The position numbers and the translations under genes are program-made. A stretch of DNA of 64,000 nt from Phyllobacterium calauticae (GTDB lineage Bacteria; Pseudomonadota; Alphaproteobacteria; Rhizobiales; Rhizobiaceae), in assembly GCF_019991125.1 (NCBI RefSeq), contig NZ_JAGENB010000005.1, positions 62,001 through 126,000 on the forward strand, read 5' to 3'. A model generated the notes under the pieces. It was not told the DNA's origin and searched no databases. It saw nothing but the letters and a program-made list of their open reading frames with translations. Below are positions 63,394-64,000 of the stretch, piece after piece. How positions within the stretch are numbered: position 1 is the stretch's first letter; each line of letters begins with the position of its first letter.

Positions 63394-64000
63394 ATGGTTG
63401 ATGCGACACACGAACACGGCATGTCCGGCCAGCCGCTCAACGTCAGCTTCAACACCGAAAATGATCAGGCAATGGTTGTCCTGGCAGGCTCCTGGATTAC
63501 CCGCTATGTCGGGCGTGTGAATGCGCAAATGCGCAAGATCGAGCATAGGAAGGATTTTTCCAATGCTGTCATCGATCTGTCCGGCGTCGACGCTTTGGAT
63601 ACGGCGGGGGCCTGGCTGGTCGACCGCATGCGCGTTGCCCTGGAAGCTGCGGGCAAACAGGTCGAGATACGCGGGCTGAAGCAGCATTGGGAAACGCTTT
63701 TTGACGCTGTTGGAAAAACCGCATCTGCTCCGGCGGATGCAAACCTGCCGCTGCACAAGCCGAATCTTGGAATTCAGTTTCTCGATACAATTGGCCGGAC
63801 AGTGGTCAATTTCGGCGATGATTTTATCAAATCCATGCATGTGCTGGGTGCTGTCGTCACCGGTTCCCAGATGCGCGGCGGCAAGGGAAGCCCGATCCGG
63901 TATCCGGCATTCTTTCACCAGATTGATCGGCTGGGCGTCGGGGCAATCCCGGTGGTGGTGCTGATTTCATTCATTATGGGTGCCATCGTGGCGCAGCAGG
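63394..64000 (+). CDS. STAS-MlaE lipid-transport permease, N-terminal part (cut by window edge)
   Basis: 202 codons from ATG 63394 to the window edge. Residues 15-105 form a STAS-like domain (VVLAGSWITRYVGRVN, VIDLSGVDALDTAG, VALEAAGKQVEIRGL); residues 130-202 begin the MlaE permease (NFGDDFIKSMHVLGAV, PAFFHQIDRLGVGAIPVVVLISFIMG). MlaE proteins move phospholipid or sterol between membranes with MlaF and MCE proteins; those genes would follow outside the window. The ATG follows a short AAGCGAAAG. Confidence 0.88.
   Translation, partial: MVDATHEHGMSGQPLNVSFNTENDQAMVVLAGSWITRYVGRVNAQMRKIEHRKDFSNAVIDLSGVDALDTAGAWLVDRMRVALEAAGKQVEIRGLKQHWETLFDAVGKTASAPADANLPLHKPNLGIQFLDTIGRTVVNFGDDFIKSMHVLGAVVTGSQMRGGKGSPIRYPAFFHQIDRLGVGAIPVVVLISFIMGAIVAQQ

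Overview
The window (about 60 % GC by eye) looks like chromosome or large-replicon DNA of an alphaproteobacterium of the order Hyphomicrobiales (Rhizobiales), probably Brucellaceae or Phyllobacteriaceae. The evidence is the hemP-hmuSTUV haem-uptake order, DUF992 and DUF1003 proteins, a TGA-N9-TCA iron box, the large number of ABC importers with their own LacI, GntR, LysR or AraC regulators, and a B12-rich economy (metH beside a cobalamin riboswitch). The genus is inferred, not shown. All gene names rest on reading the sequence; no searches were run.

Layout. 1-4979: the start of B12-dependent metH, then nrdB and nrdA (all minus strand). NrdB has the residue pattern of a class Ic (Chlamydia-type) reductase. 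A cobalamin riboswitch lies upstream of nrdA, with two NrdR-box-like sites 31 bp apart over a promoter. 4997-9240: haem uptake operon hemP-hmuS-hmuT-hmuU-hmuV with an iron-responsive promoter. 9534-16446: six-gene sugar operon (LacI regulator, isomerase, Gfo/Idh/MocA dehydrogenase, ribose-type ABC importer). 16678-18526: divergent SDR/LysR pair. 18635-22406: an Fe3+/aminoethylphosphonate-type importer split over two converging strands. 22641-28507: a second importer of that broad class, with a LacI regulator and a class III metallophosphodiesterase. 28563-30870: an AraC regulator followed by a Hint-domain protein. 31184-33577: dicarboxylate/amino acid symporter and an L,D-transpeptidase lipoprotein, separated by a terminator and two identical 16-bp palindromes. 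33675-35100: serine recombinase and an AT-rich stretch. 35101-43012: a Gsi-like peptide importer that encloses a cytosolic gamma-glutamyltransferase gene, under a GntR regulator. 43251-45669: lone HigA-type antitoxin, iodotyrosine-deiodinase-like nitroreductase with its GntR regulator, DedA protein. 45853-53408: second peptide importer with an M20 amidohydrolase and LysR regulator. 53707-58301: DUF992 protein, YdeP-type molybdopterin oxidoreductase, Tat-exported esterase, DUF1003 protein. 58320-63199: TctDE-like two-component system divergent from a NitT/TauT-type importer. 63394-64000: start of a STAS-MlaE lipid-transport permease.

How it fits together. Most of the window is scavenging capacity: seven complete ABC importers (haem, sugar, two Fe/phosphonate/polyamine-like, two peptide, one NitT/TauT) and one secondary symporter, most with a local regulator and often one or two catabolic enzymes. 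The most unusual part is the left end, where a candidate class Ic ribonucleotide reductase appears to be controlled by NrdR at the promoter and by coenzyme B12 in the leader, next to a B12-dependent methionine synthase that carries its own palindromic operator and leader hairpin. No tRNA, rRNA, CRISPR array or complete transposon was found.
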